From Pelodera strongyloides (Eukaryota; Nematoda; Chromadorea; Rhabditida; Rhabditidae): a DNA stretch of 64,000 bases. The stretch spans positions 1-64,000 of the forward strand of contig JAANDG010000089.1 in NCBI GenBank assembly GCA_036852015.1, in the 5' to 3' direction. This document shows, in pieces, positions 24,050-36,920 of the stretch. The translations under genes and the position numbers were made by a program. Below the pieces are notes generated by a model. The model was not told the origin of the DNA. It did not search any database and worked only from the letters and a program-made list of their open reading frames with translations. Within the stretch, counting starts at the first letter, position 1. Every line of letters begins with the position of its first letter.

Positions 24050-25730
24050 GTATTCTATCATCTCACAAAATTGAAAGTAATGAATAATGCATAAAGATAT
24101 GAATACTTTATTCAGCGTACACCGAAGTAAAGCGGAAGACAAAAAATGACAACAATAATATAACGACAACGACAACAACAAAAATAACAATGAGAGTAAT
24201 AAAGCGCATATAACAAGCGACAAAAGCTATGTACAACAATGGAATGGAGGTACATGTGATTAACTAAGGGTGAATGTTTCTATTTGCTACTTCATAAAGA
24301 GTACTATGACAGAAGGTTAAAAGGTTAAAGCTAGTGCATATTATATTCATGTTGCACCATAGATGCTTAGTAGCTAACTAATATTCTGATCCGAATCGAG
24401 AGTGACACAAAATTGAATAAATTGCAAATACTTTAGATGGCGCTGTTTAAAACGAGAAAAGATGCGGATCACCAGAGCTGCCAGGAGTTCCAAAATATGC
24501 ATGTCTAGTGCAAAAAGCGCATATAACATACCATATGATAAGTCATAGTGCTGTTAACTGATCGGGGGAATTCTGATAGTATCACAGAAGCTAAAATAAG
24601 GCGAGAAGATAAAGTCGGATACTAAGACAAACTGACGAGTGCTAACCGGCAGAAGATCAACGCATGTATTGGAGGTGACGAAGGCGAACGGAGGGGGAAT
24701 GGTTAGAGGTATAAACACTTACGTTACGAATACTACTCTAGCAAAGGATACGACGTACTATGACAGACTGGGTAGGGGGGACTAAGTAGGAAACCCCGGT
24801 AGAGGTATAGGCATAAAACAAAATAAACAACAAGACAATAACTCAACTATGGGTCAAAATGTGGGAACGGGACAACAAAGCAGAGAGTAGTGTAGCTGTG
24901 TAGCGCATGTGCATATCTGAGGTTTACACTTCATTTTTTTATTATAAAAAAGCAAGCTTCTCTCTCTACACCAAACCCGCGAAAACGTCATGACACGCTT
25001 TATTTAACAAAGAGTAAAACAGTACGGGAACTGGGAAACATTTCCCAATGGTGTGTAAAGATCGAAGATGGGAAATGGGAGCATTTTATCGAAGGTGCGA
25101 GCTGCCAGCGAAGCGAAATAATGCACATGAACGTACGGCACTGGCGTCTTGTAAAAAAAAGTACTTTCTCTTTTCTTTGATTTTCCATTTACAGTATTAT
25201 CACCCTTTATCAACGGAAAGAATCGATGCAACTGGAAATAAATTATTATTAAAAAAGAATAGGATAACGACTACCTCAAAAATGAGAAGAGAGAAGTAAG
25301 TTCAGAACGTACATAGGAGAAGTCAAAGTCATCAGAAATTGGGAACGTATAATACAGGACAGGCGCAAGAGGCAAGCAGGAGCGGGTGATGTAAATGTGG
25401 TTCTAAGAAGTCCTCAAGATTTAAACAAGGAGTACGAAGTACGGCGGGACACGTAAAATGATACCAGGGTAAAAGCCAAAATGGAAAAAACACAGAAAAG
25501 AAAGTGCACCACTGGTACCGCGAAAGTGCGTTTTATTAAAACCGGGATGGCCCCGCCGCGAATGCGATTACTGTACCTCACGCAAAAGTGCATCAGTTTC
25601 GCATTTTTTTTCCTAAATTCTAGTCTGAAAATTGTTGGTTTCAAATGTACAGCATGCTAGCAATCTGAGTAATCGTAAAAAAATAAACGTGATCTCGGAG
25701 TATAACAGCCCAATACCGCTATATTTATTT
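24050..25730. other. AT-rich stretch before the satellite, no gene seen
   Basis: Only short frames (under 85 codons) with no phase-linked splice sites. Simple CAACAA/GACAAC runs occur near 24140-24190. Nothing here predicts the satellite that begins abruptly at about 25733. Confidence 0.4.
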
Positions 25731-28700
25731 GATTTCAGTTTAAGCTGTATTTGCCACACGGTTTTCATCTGAGAAAACCCTGTGGCAAGATGTATTTCAG
25801 CTTAAACTGAATTTGCCACACGGTTTTCATCTGAGAAAACCCTGTGGCAAGATGTATTTCAGCTTAAACTGAGTTTGCCACACGGTTTTCATCTGAGAAA
25901 ACCCTGTGGCAAGATGTATTTCAGTTTAAACTGAATTTGCCACACGGTTTTCATCTGAGAACACCCTGTGGCAAGGTGTATTTCAGTTTAAACTGGGTTT
26001 GCCTGGTTTGCCACACGGTTTTCATCTGCGAAAACCCTGTGGCAAGATGTATTTCAGCTTAAACTGAATTTGCCACACGGTATTCATCTGGGAAAACCTT
26101 GTGGCAAGGTGTATTTCAGTTTAAACTGAGTTTGCCACACGGTTTTCATCTGAGAAAACCCTGTGGCAAGGTGCATTTCAGTTTAAACTGTATTTGCCAC
26201 ACGGTTTTCATCTGAGAAAACCCTGTGGCAAGGTGTATTTCAGTTTAAACTGGGTTTGCCACACGGTTTTCATCTGAGAAAACCCTGTGGCAAGATGTAT
26301 TTCAGCTTAAACTGAATTTGCCACACGTTTTTCATCTGAGAAAACCATGTGGCAAGGTGTATTTCAGTTTAAACTGGGTTTGCCTGGTTTGCCACACGGT
26401 TTCCATCTGAGAAAACCCTGTGGCAAGATGTATTTCAGTTTATACTGAATTTGCCACACGGTTTTCATCTGAGAACACCCTGTGGCAAGGTGTACTTCAG
26501 TTTAAACTGGGTTTGCCTGGTTTGCCACACGGTTTTCATCTGAGAAAACCATGTGGCAAGATGTATTTCAGTTTAAACTGAATTTGCCACACGGTTTTCA
26601 TCTGAGAAAACCCTGTGGCAAGGTGTATTTCAGTTTAAACTGGGTTTGCCACACGGTTTTCATCTGAGAAAACCCTGTGGCAAGGTGTATTTCAGTTTAA
26701 ACTGAATTTGCCACACGGTTTTCATCTGAGAAAACCCTGTGGCAAGGTGTATTTCAGTTTAAACTGGGTTTGCCTCGTTTGCCATACGGTTTTCATCTGA
26801 GAAAACCTGTGGCAAGATGTATTTCAGCTTAAAAACTGAATTTGCCACACGTTTTCATCTGAGAAAACCCTGTGGCAAGATGTATTTCAGTTTAAACTGG
26901 GTTTGCCTGGTTTGCCACACGGTTTTCATCTGAGAAAACCCTGTGGCAAGGTGTATTTCAGTTTAAACTGAATTTGCCACACGGTTTTCATCTGAGAAAA
27001 CCCTGTGGCAAGGTGTATTTCAGTTTAAACTGGGTTTGCCTGGTTTGCCATACGGTTTTCATCTGAGAAAACCCTGTGGCAAGATGTATTTCAGCTTAAA
27101 CTGAATTTGCCACACGGTTTTCATCTGAGAAAACCCTGTGGCAAGTTGTATTTCAGTTTAAGCTGAATTTGCCACACGGTTTTCATCTGAGAAAGCCCTG
27201 TGGCAAGATGTATTTCAGTTTAAACTGAATTTGCCACACGGTTTTCATCTGAGAAAACCCTGTGGCAAGGTGTATTTCAGTTTAAACTGGGTTTGCCTGG
27301 TTTGCCACACGGTTTTCATCTGAGAAAACCCTGTGGCAAGATGTATTTCAGCTTAAACTGAATTTGCCACACGTTTTCATCTGAGAAAACCCTGTGGCAA
27401 GATGTATTTCAGTTTAAACTGGGTTTGCCTGGTGTTTGCCACACGGTTTTCATCTGAGAAAACCCTGTGGCAAGGTGTATTTCAGTTTAAACTGAATTTG
27501 CCACACGGTTTTCATCTGAGAAAACCCTGTGGCAAGATGTATTTCAGCTTAAACTGAATTTGCCACACGTTTTCATCTGAGAAAACCATGTGGCAAGGTG
27601 TATTTCAGTTTAAACTGGGTTTGCCTGGTTTGCCACACGGTTTTCATCTGAGAAAACCCTGTGGCAAGGTGTATTTCAGTTTAAACTGAATTTGCCACAC
27701 GGTTTTCATCTGAGAAAACCCTGTGGCAAGGTTTTTTCAGTTTATTTCAGTTTAAACTGGTTTGCCACACGGTTTTCATCTGAGAAAACCCTGTGGCAAG
27801 ATGTATTTCAGTTTAAACTGAATTTGCCACACACGTTTTCTCATCTGAGAAAACCCTGTGGCAAGGTGTATTTCAGTTTAAACTGATTTGCCACACGGTT
27901 TTCATCTGAGAAAACCCTGTGGCAAGGTGTATTTCAGTTTAAAACTGTATTTGCCACACGGTTTTCATCTGAGAAAACCCTGTGGCAAGGTGTTTTTTTT
28001 TTTTTTTCAGTTTAAACTGGGTTTGCCTGGTTTGCCACACGGTTTTCATCTGAGAAAACCCTGTGGCAAGATGTATTTCAGCTTAAACTGAATTTGCCAC
28101 ACGTTTTTCATCTGAGAAAACCATGTGGCAAGGTGTATTTCAGTTTAAACTGGGTTTGCCTGGTTTGCCACACGGTTTTCATCTGAGAAAACCCTGTGGC
28201 AAGATGTATTTCAGTTTAAACTGAATTTGCCACACACACGTTTTTCATCTGAGAACACCCTGTGGCAAGTGTATTTCAGTTTTAAACTGGGTTTGCCTGG
28301 TTTGCCACACGGTTTTCACTGAAAAACCCTGTGGCAAGTTGTATTTCAGTTTAAACTGGGTTTGCCTGGTTTGCCATACGGTTTTCATCTGAGAAAACCC
28401 TGTGGCAAGATGTATTTCAGTTTAAACTGAATTTGCCACACGGTTTTCATCTGAGAAAACCCTGTGGCAAGGTGTATTTCAGTTTAAACTGAATTTGCCA
28501 CACGGTTTTCATCTGAGAAAACCCTGTGGCAAGGTGTATTTCAGTTTAAACTGGGTTTGCCTCGTTTGCCATACGGTTTTCATCTGAGAAAACCCTGTGG
28601 CAAGATGTATTTCAGCTTAAACTGAATTTGCCACACGTTTTCATCTGAGAAAACCTTGTGGCAAGATGTATTTCAGTTTAAACTGGGTTTGCCTGGTTTG

Positions 28701-31700
28701 CCACACGGTTTTCATCTGAGAAAACCCTGTGGCAAGGTGTATTTCAGTTTAAACTGAATTTGCCACACGGTTTTCATCTGAGAAAACCCTGTGGCAAGGT
28801 GTATTTCAGTTTAAACTGGGTTTGCCTGGTTTGCCATACGGTTTTCATCTGAGAAAACCCTGTGGCAAGATGTATTTCAGCTTAAACTGAATTTGCCACA
28901 CGTTTTCATCTGAGAAAACCCTGTGGCAAGTTGTATTTCAGTTTAAGCTGAATTTGCCACACGGTTTTCATCTGAGAAAGCCCTGTGGCAAGATGTATTT
29001 CAGTTTAAACTGAATTTGCCACACGGTTTTCATCTGAGAAAACCCTGTGGCAAGGTGTATTTCAGTTTAAACTGGGTTTGCCTGGTTTGCCATACGGTTT
29101 TCATCTGAGAAAACCCTGTGGCAAGATGTATTTCAGCTTAAACTGAATTTGCCACACGTTTTCATCTGAGAAAACCCTGTGGCAAGATGTATTTCAGTTT
29201 AAACTGGGTTTGCCTGGTGTTTGCCACACGGTTTTCATCTGAGAAAACCCTGTGGCAAGGTGTATTTCAGTTTAAACTGAATTTGCCTTTTGCCACACGG
29301 TTTTCATCTGAGAAAACCCTGTGGCAAGATGTTTTCAGCTTAAACTGAATTTGCCACACGTTTTTCATCTGAGAAAACCATGTGGCAAGGTGTATTTCAG
29401 TTTAAACTGGGTTTGCCTGGTTTGCCACACGGTTTTCATCTGAGAAAACCCTGTGGCAAGGTGTATTTCAGTTTAAACTGAATTTGCCACACGGTTTTCA
29501 TCTGAGAAAACCCTGTGGCAAGATGTATTTCAGTTTAAACTGAGTTTGCCACACGGTTTTCATCTGAGAAAACCCTGTGGCAAGGTGTATTTCAGTTTAA
29601 ACTGAGTTTGCCACACGGTTTTCATCTGAGAAAACCCTGTGGCAAGGTGTATTTCAGTTTAAACTGGTTTGCCACACGGTTTTCATCTGAGAAAACCCTG
29701 TGGCAAGATGTATTTCAGTTTAAACTGGGTTTGCCTGGTTTGCCACACGGTTTTCATCTGAGAAAACCCTGTGGCAAGATGTATTTCAGCTTAAACTGAA
29801 TTTGCCACACGTTTTTCATCTGAGAAAACCATGTGGCAAGGTGTATTTCAGTTTAAACTGGGTTTGCCTGGTTTGCCACACGGTTTTCATCTGAGAAAAC
29901 CCTGTGGCAAGATGTATTTCAGTTTAAACTGAATTTGCCACACGGTTTTCATCTGAGAACACCCTGTGGCAAGGTGTACTTCAGTTTAAACTGGGTTTGC
30001 ATATTTCAGTTTAAACTGAATTTGCCACACGGTTTTCATCTGAGAAAACCCTGTGGCAAGGTGTATTTCAGTTTAAACTGGGTTTGCCTGGTTTGCCATA
30101 CGGTTTTCATCTGAGAAAACCCTGTGGCAAGATGTATTTCAGCTTAAACTGAATTTGCCACACGTTTTCATCTGAGAAAACCCTGTGGCAAGTTGTATTT
30201 CAGTTTAAACTGAATTTGCCACACGGTTTTCATCTGAGAAAACCCTGTGGCAAGATGTATTTCAGTTTAAACTGAATTTGCCACACGGTTTTCATCTGAG
30301 AAAACCCTGTGGCAAGGTGTATTTCAGTTTAAACTGGGTTTGCCTGGTTTGCCATACGGTTTTCATCTGAGAAAACCCTGTGGCAAGATGTATTTCAGCT
30401 TAAACTGAATTTGCCACACGGTTTTCATCTGAGAAAACCCTGTGGCAAGGTGTATTTCAGTTTAAACTGGGTTTGCCACACGGTTTTCATCTGAGAAAAC
30501 CCTGTGGCAAGGTGTATTTCAGTTTAAACTGAATTTGCCACACGGTTTTCATCTGAGAAAACCCTGTGGCAAGGTGTATTTCAGTTTAAACTGGGTTTGC
30601 CTCGTTTGCCATACGGTTTTCATCTGAGAAAACACTGTGGCAAGATGTATTTCAGCTTAAACTGAATTTGCCACACGTTTTCATCTGAGAAAACCTTGTG
30701 GCAAGATGTATTTCAGTTTAAACTGGGTTTGCCTGGTTTGCCACACGGTTTTCATCTGAGAAAACCCTGTGGCAAGATGTATTTCAGTTTAAACTGAATT
30801 TGCCACACGGTTTTCATCTGAGAAAACCCTGTGGCAAGGTGTATTTCAGTTTAAACTGGGTTTGCCTGGTTTGCCACACGGTTTTCATCTGAGAAAACCC
30901 TGTGGCAAGATGTATTTCAGCTTAAACTGAATTTGCCACACGTTTTCATCTGAGAAAACCCTGTGGCAAGATGTATTTCAGTTTAAACTGAATTTGCCAC
31001 ACGGTTTTCATCTGAGAAAACCCTGTGGCAAGATGTATTTCAGTTTAAACTGAAGTTTGCCACACGGTTTTCATCTGAGAAAACCCTGTGGCAAGAGTGT
31101 ATTTCAGTTTAAACTGGGTTTGCCTGGTTTGCCATACGGTTTTCATCTGAGAAAACCCTGTGGCAAGATGTATTTCAGCTTAAACTGAATTTGCCACACG
31201 TTTTTCATCTGAGAAAAACCCTGTGGCAAGATGTATTTTTTTTTTTTTTTTTTAAACTGTTTGCCTGGTTTTGCCACACGGTTTTCATCTGAGAAAACCC
31301 TGTGGCAAGATGTATTTCAGTTTAAACTGAATTTGCCACACGTTTTCATCTGAGAAAACCTGTGGCAAGATGTTTTTTTTTTTTAGTTAAACTGAATTTG
31401 CCACACGGTTTTCATCTGAGAAAAACCCTGTGGCAAGGTGTATTTCAGTTTAAACTGGGTTTGCCTGGTTTGCCACACGGTTTTCATCTGAGAAAACCCT
31501 GTGGCAAGATGTATTTCAGTTTAAACTGAATTTGCCACACGGTTTTCATCTGAGAAAACCCTGTGGCAAGATGTATTTCAGTTTAAACTGAATTTGCCAC
31601 ACGGTTTTCATCTGAGAAAACCCTGTGGCAAGATGTATTTCAGTTTAAACTGAATTTGCCACACGGTTTTCATCTGAGAAAACCCTGTGGCAAGGTATTT

Positions 31701-34150
31701 TTTCAGTTTAAACTGAAACTGGTTTTGCCACACGGTTTTCATCTGAGAAAACCCTGTGGCAAGATGTATTTCAGTTTAAACTGAATTTGCCACACGGTTT
31801 TCATCTGAGAAAACCCTGTGGCAAGATGTATTTCAGTTTAAACTGAGTTTGCCACACGGTTTTCATCTGAGAAAACCCTGTGGCAAGATGTATTTCAGTT
31901 TAAACTGAATTTGCCACACGGTTTTCCTCTGAGAAAACCCTGTGGCAAGGTGTATTTCAGTTTAAACTGGGTTTGCCTCTTGCCACACGGTTTTCATCTG
32001 AGAAAACCCTGTGGCAAGATGTATTTCAGCTTAAACTGAATTTGCCACACGTTTTCATCTGAGAAAACCCTGTGGCAAGATGTATTTCAGTTTAAACTGG
32101 GTTTGCCTGGTTTGCCACACGGTTTTCATCTGAGAAAACCCTGTGGCAAGGTGTATTTCAGTTTAAACTGAATTTGCCACACGGTTTTCATCTGAGAAAA
32201 CCCTGTGGCAAGGTGTATTTCAGTTTAAACTGGGTTTGCCTGGTTTGCCATACGGTTTTCATCTGAAAACCCTGTGGCATGTGGCAAGATGTATTTCAGT
32301 TAAACTGAATTTGCCACACGGTTTTCATCTGAGAAAACCCTGTGGCAAGATGTATTTCAGTTTAAACTGAATTTGCCACACGGTTTTCATCTGAGAAAAC
32401 CCTGTGGCAAGATGTATTTCAGTTTAAACTGAATTTGCCACACGGTTTTCATCTGAGAAAAACCCTGTGGCAAGATGTATTTCAGTTTAAACTGGGTTTG
32501 CCTGGTTTTGCCACACGTTTTCATCTGAGAAAACCCTGTGGCAAGATGTATTTCAGTTTAAACTGAATTTGCCACACGGTTTTCATCTGAGAAAACCCTG
32601 TGGCAAGGTGTATTTCAGTTTAAACTGGGTTTGCCTGGTTTGCCATACGGTTTTCATCTGAGAAAACCCTGTGGCAAGATGTATTTCAGCTTAAACTGAA
32701 TTTGCCACACGTTTTCATCTGAGAAAACCCTGTGGCAAGATGTATTTCAGTTTAAACTGAATTTGCCACACGGTTTTCATCTGAGAAAACCCTGTGGCAA
32801 GATGTATTTCAGTTTAAACTGAATTTGCCACACGGTTTTCATCTGAGAAAACCCTGTGGCAAGATGTATTTCAGCTTAAACTGAATTTGCCACACGTTTT
32901 CATCTGAGAAAACCCTGTGGCAAGATGTATTTCAGCTTAAACTGAATTTGCCACACGTTTTCATCTGAGAAAACCCTGTGGCAAGATGTATTTCAGTTTA
33001 AACTGGGTTTGCCTGGTTTGCCACACGGTTTTCATCTGAGAAAACCCTGTGGCAAGGTGTATTTCAGTTTAAACTGAATTTGCCACACGGTTTTCATCTG
33101 AGAAAACCCTGTGGCAAGATGTATTTCAGCTTAAACTGAATTTGCCACACGGTTTTCATCTGAGAAAACCCTGTGGCAAGATGTATTTCAGTTTAAACTG
33201 GGTTTGCCTGGTTTGCCACACGGTTTTCATCTGAGAAAACCCTGTGGCAAGGTGTATTTCAGTTTAAACTGAATTTGCCACACGGTTTTCATCTGAGAAA
33301 ACCCTGTGGCAAGGTGTATTTCAGTTTAAACTGGGTTTGCCTGGTTTGCCATACGGTTTTCCTCTGAGAAAACCCTGTGGCAAGATGTATTTCAGCTTAA
33401 ACTGAATTTGCCACACGTTTTCATCTGAGAAAACCCTGTGGCAAGATGTATTTCAGTTTAAGCTGAATTTGCCACACGGTTTTCATCTGAGAAAGCCCTG
33501 TGGCAAGATGTATTTCAGTTTAAACTGAATTTGCCACACGGTTTTCATCTGAGAAAACCCTGTGGCAAAGTGTATTTCAGTTTAAACTGGGTTTGCCTGG
33601 TTTGCCACACGGTTTTCATCTGAGAAAACCCTGTGGCAAGATGTATTTCAGTTTAAACTGAATTTGCCACACGGTTTTCATCTGAGAAAACCCTGTGGCA
33701 AGGTGTATTTCAGTTTAAACTGGGTTTGCCTGGTTTGCCATACGGTTTTCATCTGAGAAAACCCTGTGGCAAGATGTATTTCAGCTTAAACTGAATTTGC
33801 CACACGTTTTCATCTGAGAAAACCCTGTGGCAAGATGTATTTCAGCTTAAACTGAATTTGCCACACGTTTTCATCTGAGAAAACCCTGTGGCAAGATGTA
33901 TTTCAGTTTAAACTGGGTTTGCCTGGTTTGCCACACGGTTTTCATCTGAGAAAACCCTGTGGCAAGGTGTATTTCAGTTTAAACTGAATTTGCCACACGG
34001 TTTTCATCTGAGAAAACCCTGTGGCAAGGTGTATTTCAGTTTAAACTGGGTTTGCCTGGTTTGCCATACGGTTTTCCTCTGAGAAAACCCTGTGGCAAGA
34101 TGTATTTCAGCTTAAACTGAATTTGCCACACGTTTTCATCTGAGAAAACC

Positions 34151-34711
34151 CTTCAACGAAACTCAGGAGTTGCGCGCGACAACAGTTTGGGGGTGTTTCC
34201 CGCAAAAGAATTTGATGCGCGCCGCAAAAGTTTTTTCACCGACTCTGGTTGCCGTTTTGGTGCGGGAAACACCCCCAAACTGTTGCGGGAAACACCCCCA
34301 AACCGTTGCCGAAAAGGTGCGGAAACGGTGCGGGAAAAGTAGCAACTGCAAAAAGAAAGCAGCGTGTTGGATTCGAACCCTACACTCTTGTTAGATACTT
34401 TCTCTGAACAGCGCCTTAGACCACTCGGCCACACAACAGATGTGAGACCTTTGCTTGCGGAAAAATATTAGTACAACAACTGCACTTACGGCAGATCCTC
34501 CGAGCGCTTTCAAAAACGTTGCCGAAAAGGTGCGGAAAAGGTGCGGGGCGCAAGTTGCGCGCCGCACCATTTCCGCACCGTTTCCGCACCTTTTCGGGAA
34601 ACACTTTGCGCGCCATTTCTATTCCGCGCGCATTTTGTTTCCCATTCCTTTGCGGCGCGCATTTTGTTTCCCGAAATGGTGCGGCGCGCAACTCATCGGC
34701 TCTCAGTGTGT
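34151..34711. mobile_element. fold-back insertion inside the satellite
   Basis: About 560 bp of unrelated sequence interrupts a satellite monomer. Near its ends are inverted copies of GAGTTGCGCGC (34167-34177 and 34684-34694). Inside, CAACAGTTTGGGGGTG to CCCGCA (34180-34204) is the exact inverse of 34261-34285, and a third near copy lies at 34284-34308. A further GC palindrome (GGTGCGG...CCGCACC) lies at about 34540-34570. A tRNA-like sequence sits in the middle. No transposase frame is present, so this is a non-autonomous element or a composite. Confidence 0.75.
34359..34438 (-). tRNA. tRNA-Leu/Ser-like sequence, probably pseudogene
   Basis: On the minus strand a perfect A box (TGGCCGAGTGG, 34431-34421) and a perfect B box (GGTTCGAATCC, 34379-34369) are spaced as in a long-variable-arm tRNA, and a TTTCTTTTT run follows as a pol III terminator. 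The D arm (GGCCGAGTGGTCTAAGGC) is typical of tRNA-Leu/Ser. The acceptor stem does not pair well (TGTTGTG against ACGCTGC), the T stem has a mismatch, and I cannot assign an anticodon stem. A tRNA-derived SINE head or a pseudogene is more likely than a working tRNA. Confidence 0.55.
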
Positions 34712-36554
34712 GGCAAGATGTATTTCAGTTTAAGCTGAATTTGCCACACGGTTTTCATCTGAGAAAGCCCTGTGGCAAGATGTATTTCAGTTTAAACTGA
34801 ATTTGCCACACGGTTTTCATCTGAGAAAACCCTGTGGCAAGGTGTATTTCAGTTTAAACTGGGTTTGCCTGGTTTGCCACACGGTTTTCATCTGAGAAAA
34901 CCCTGTGGCAAGATGTATTTCAGCTTAAACTGAATTTGCCACACGGTTTTCATCTGAGAAAACCCTGTGGCAAGGTGTATTTCAGTTTAAACTGGGTTTG
35001 CCTGGTTTGCCATACGGTTTTCATCTGAGAAAACCCTGTGGCAAGATGTATTTCAGCTTAAACTGAATTTGCCACACGTTTTCAGTTTTCTGAATTTGCC
35101 ACACGGTTTTCATCTGAGAAAGCCCTGTGGCAAGATGTATTTCAGTTTAAACTGAATTTGCCACACGGTTTTCATCTGAGAAAACCCTGTGGCAAGGTGT
35201 ATTTCAGTTTAAACTGGGTTTGCCTGGTTTGCCATACGGTTTTCATCTGAGAAAACCCTGTGGCAAGATGTATTTCAGCTTAAACTGAATTTGCCACACG
35301 TTTTCATCTGAGAAAACCCTGTGGCAAGATGTATTTCAGTTTAAACTGGGTTTGCCTGGTGTTTGCCACACGGTTTTCATCTGAGAAAACCCTGTGGCAA
35401 GGTGTATTTCAGTTTAAACTGAATTTGCCACACGGTTTTCATCTGAGAAAACCCTGTGGCAAGATGTATTTCAGCTTAAACTGAATTTGCCACACGTTTT
35501 TCATCTGAGAAAACCATGTGGCAAGGTGTATTTCAGTTTAAACTGGGTTTGCCTGGTTTGCCACACGGTTTTCATCTGAGAAAACCCTGTGGCAAGGTGT
35601 ATTTCAGTTTAAACTGAATTTGCCACACGGTTTTCATCTGAGAAAACCCTGTGGCAAGGTGTATTTCAGTTTAAACTGGGTTTGCCACACGGTTTTCATC
35701 TGAGAAAACCCTGTGGCAAGGTGTATTTCAGTTTAAACTGAATTTGCCACACGGTTTTCATCTGAGAAAACCCTGTGGCAAGGTGTATTTCAGTTTAAAC
35801 TGGTTTGCCACACGGTTTTCATCTGAGAAAACCCTGTGGCAAGATGTATTTCAGTTTAAACTGAATTTGCCACACGGTTTTCATCTGAGAAAACCCTGTG
35901 GCAAGGTGTATTTCAGTTTAAACTGGGTTTGCCTGGTTTGCCACACGGCTTTCATCTGAGAACACCCTGTGGCAAGGTGTATTTCAGTTTAAACTGGGTT
36001 TGCCTGGTTTGCCACACGGTTTTCATCTGAGAAAACCCTGTGGCAAGTCAGTTTAAACTGAATTTGCCACACGGTTTTCATCTGAGAAAACCCTGTGGCA
36101 AGGTGTATTTCAGTTTAAACTGAATTTGCCCCACGGTTTTCATCTGAGAAAACCCTGTGGCAAGATGTATTTCAGTTTAAGCTGAATTTACCACACGGTT
36201 TTCCTATGAGAAAACCCTGTGGCAAGATGTATTTCAGTTGAAACTGAATTTGCACTGTTTTCATCCGAGAAAACCCTGTGGCAAGATGTATTTCAGTTGA
36301 AACTGAACTTTCCACACTGTTTTCGTCCGGGAAAACCTTGTGGCAAGATGTATTTCAGTTGAAACTGAATTTGCCACACTGTTGTCATCCGGGAAAACCC
36401 TGTGGCAAGGTGTATTTCAGTTTAAACTGAATTTGCCACACTGTTTTCATCTGGAAAACACTGTTGCAAGATTTTCATCCGGGAAAACCCTGTGGCAAGA
36501 TGTATTTCAGTTTAAACTGAATTTGCCATGCTGTTTTCATCGGGAAAACACGAA

Positions 36555-36830
36555 CATATATAAAAGTGTTTGTAATGCGATGTGCCTAAAGGTTTGATGT
36601 GCACAAACATAGGGGAAGGCTTGAGAATAAATGATGTGAGGACATGCGTCGGGCAGGAGGAGCACCTCAATATTTTACTCATAAAAAAGTTTATGGGAAT
36701 TTTAGAACGGTAGAAAGCCGGGTGGCCGTACAACCAATGGTAGGACTTTGTCATGGGTCAGGGAGGAGGGGCACCTCCATACTGCCATAAAAACGTTTTG
36801 TTGCAATTTAAAAATGGTAGATCTGTACGA
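36555..36830. other. unique sequence right of the satellite
   Basis: No gene seen. The words GGGAGGAGGGGCACCTC and GGGCAGGAGGAGCACCTC occur about 100 bp apart with a similar context (ATAAAAAAGTTTATGGGAATTT and ATAAAAACGTTTTG), suggesting a diverged ~105 bp direct repeat. Confidence 0.4.
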
Positions 36831-36834
36831 TTGT

Positions 36835-36920
36835 AAGAGAGAGAGAGAGAGAGAGAGAGGGAGCGAGAGAGAGAGAGAGAGAGAGAGGGAGCGAGAGAGA
36901 GGGAGCGAGAGAGAGAGACG
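36835..36920. repeat. (GA)n microsatellite
   Basis: A purine run of GAGAGA with regular GAGCGA interruptions. The overlapping Ser/Leu-rich minus-strand frames are artefacts of the repeat. Confidence 0.9.

Larger units (their letters stand above)
25733..36551. repeat. ~10.8 kb satellite, ~62 bp dual-palindrome monomer
   Basis: Roughly 160 head-to-tail monomers. Each contains a hairpin, GCCACACGGTTTTC and GAAAACCCTGTGGC around an ATCTGA loop (14 pairs with one mismatch), then TTCAGTTTAAACTGAA, a perfect 16 bp palindrome. Monomers are ~62 bp, or ~72 bp when GGGTTTGCCTGG precedes the hairpin. Recurrent variants are CATACGG for CACACGG, CAGCTTAAACTG (breaking the palindrome), CACGTTTTC (one base lost), and AAGATG against AAGGTG. 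They recur in fixed order, giving ~260 bp four-monomer higher-order repeats, e.g. 28830-29089. Monomers from about 36180 diverge strongly (GTTTTCATCCGGG, CAGTTGAAACTG), while the left edge is abrupt. A few monomers carry T-runs (27990, 31234, 31372). The 62 bp period prevents long frames, so the short MPHGFHLRKPCGK proteins are not genes. Confidence 0.97.

Noticed and set aside
27692..35959. Plus-strand frames encoding MPHGFHLRKPCGK repeats
   Set aside because: They follow the satellite period, stop within a few monomers because 62 is not a multiple of three, and have no splice or start context.
25733..36551. Regular palindromic repeats suggesting a CRISPR array
   Set aside because: The spacers are also repeated, the host DNA is eukaryotic with spliced genes, and no cas genes are present.
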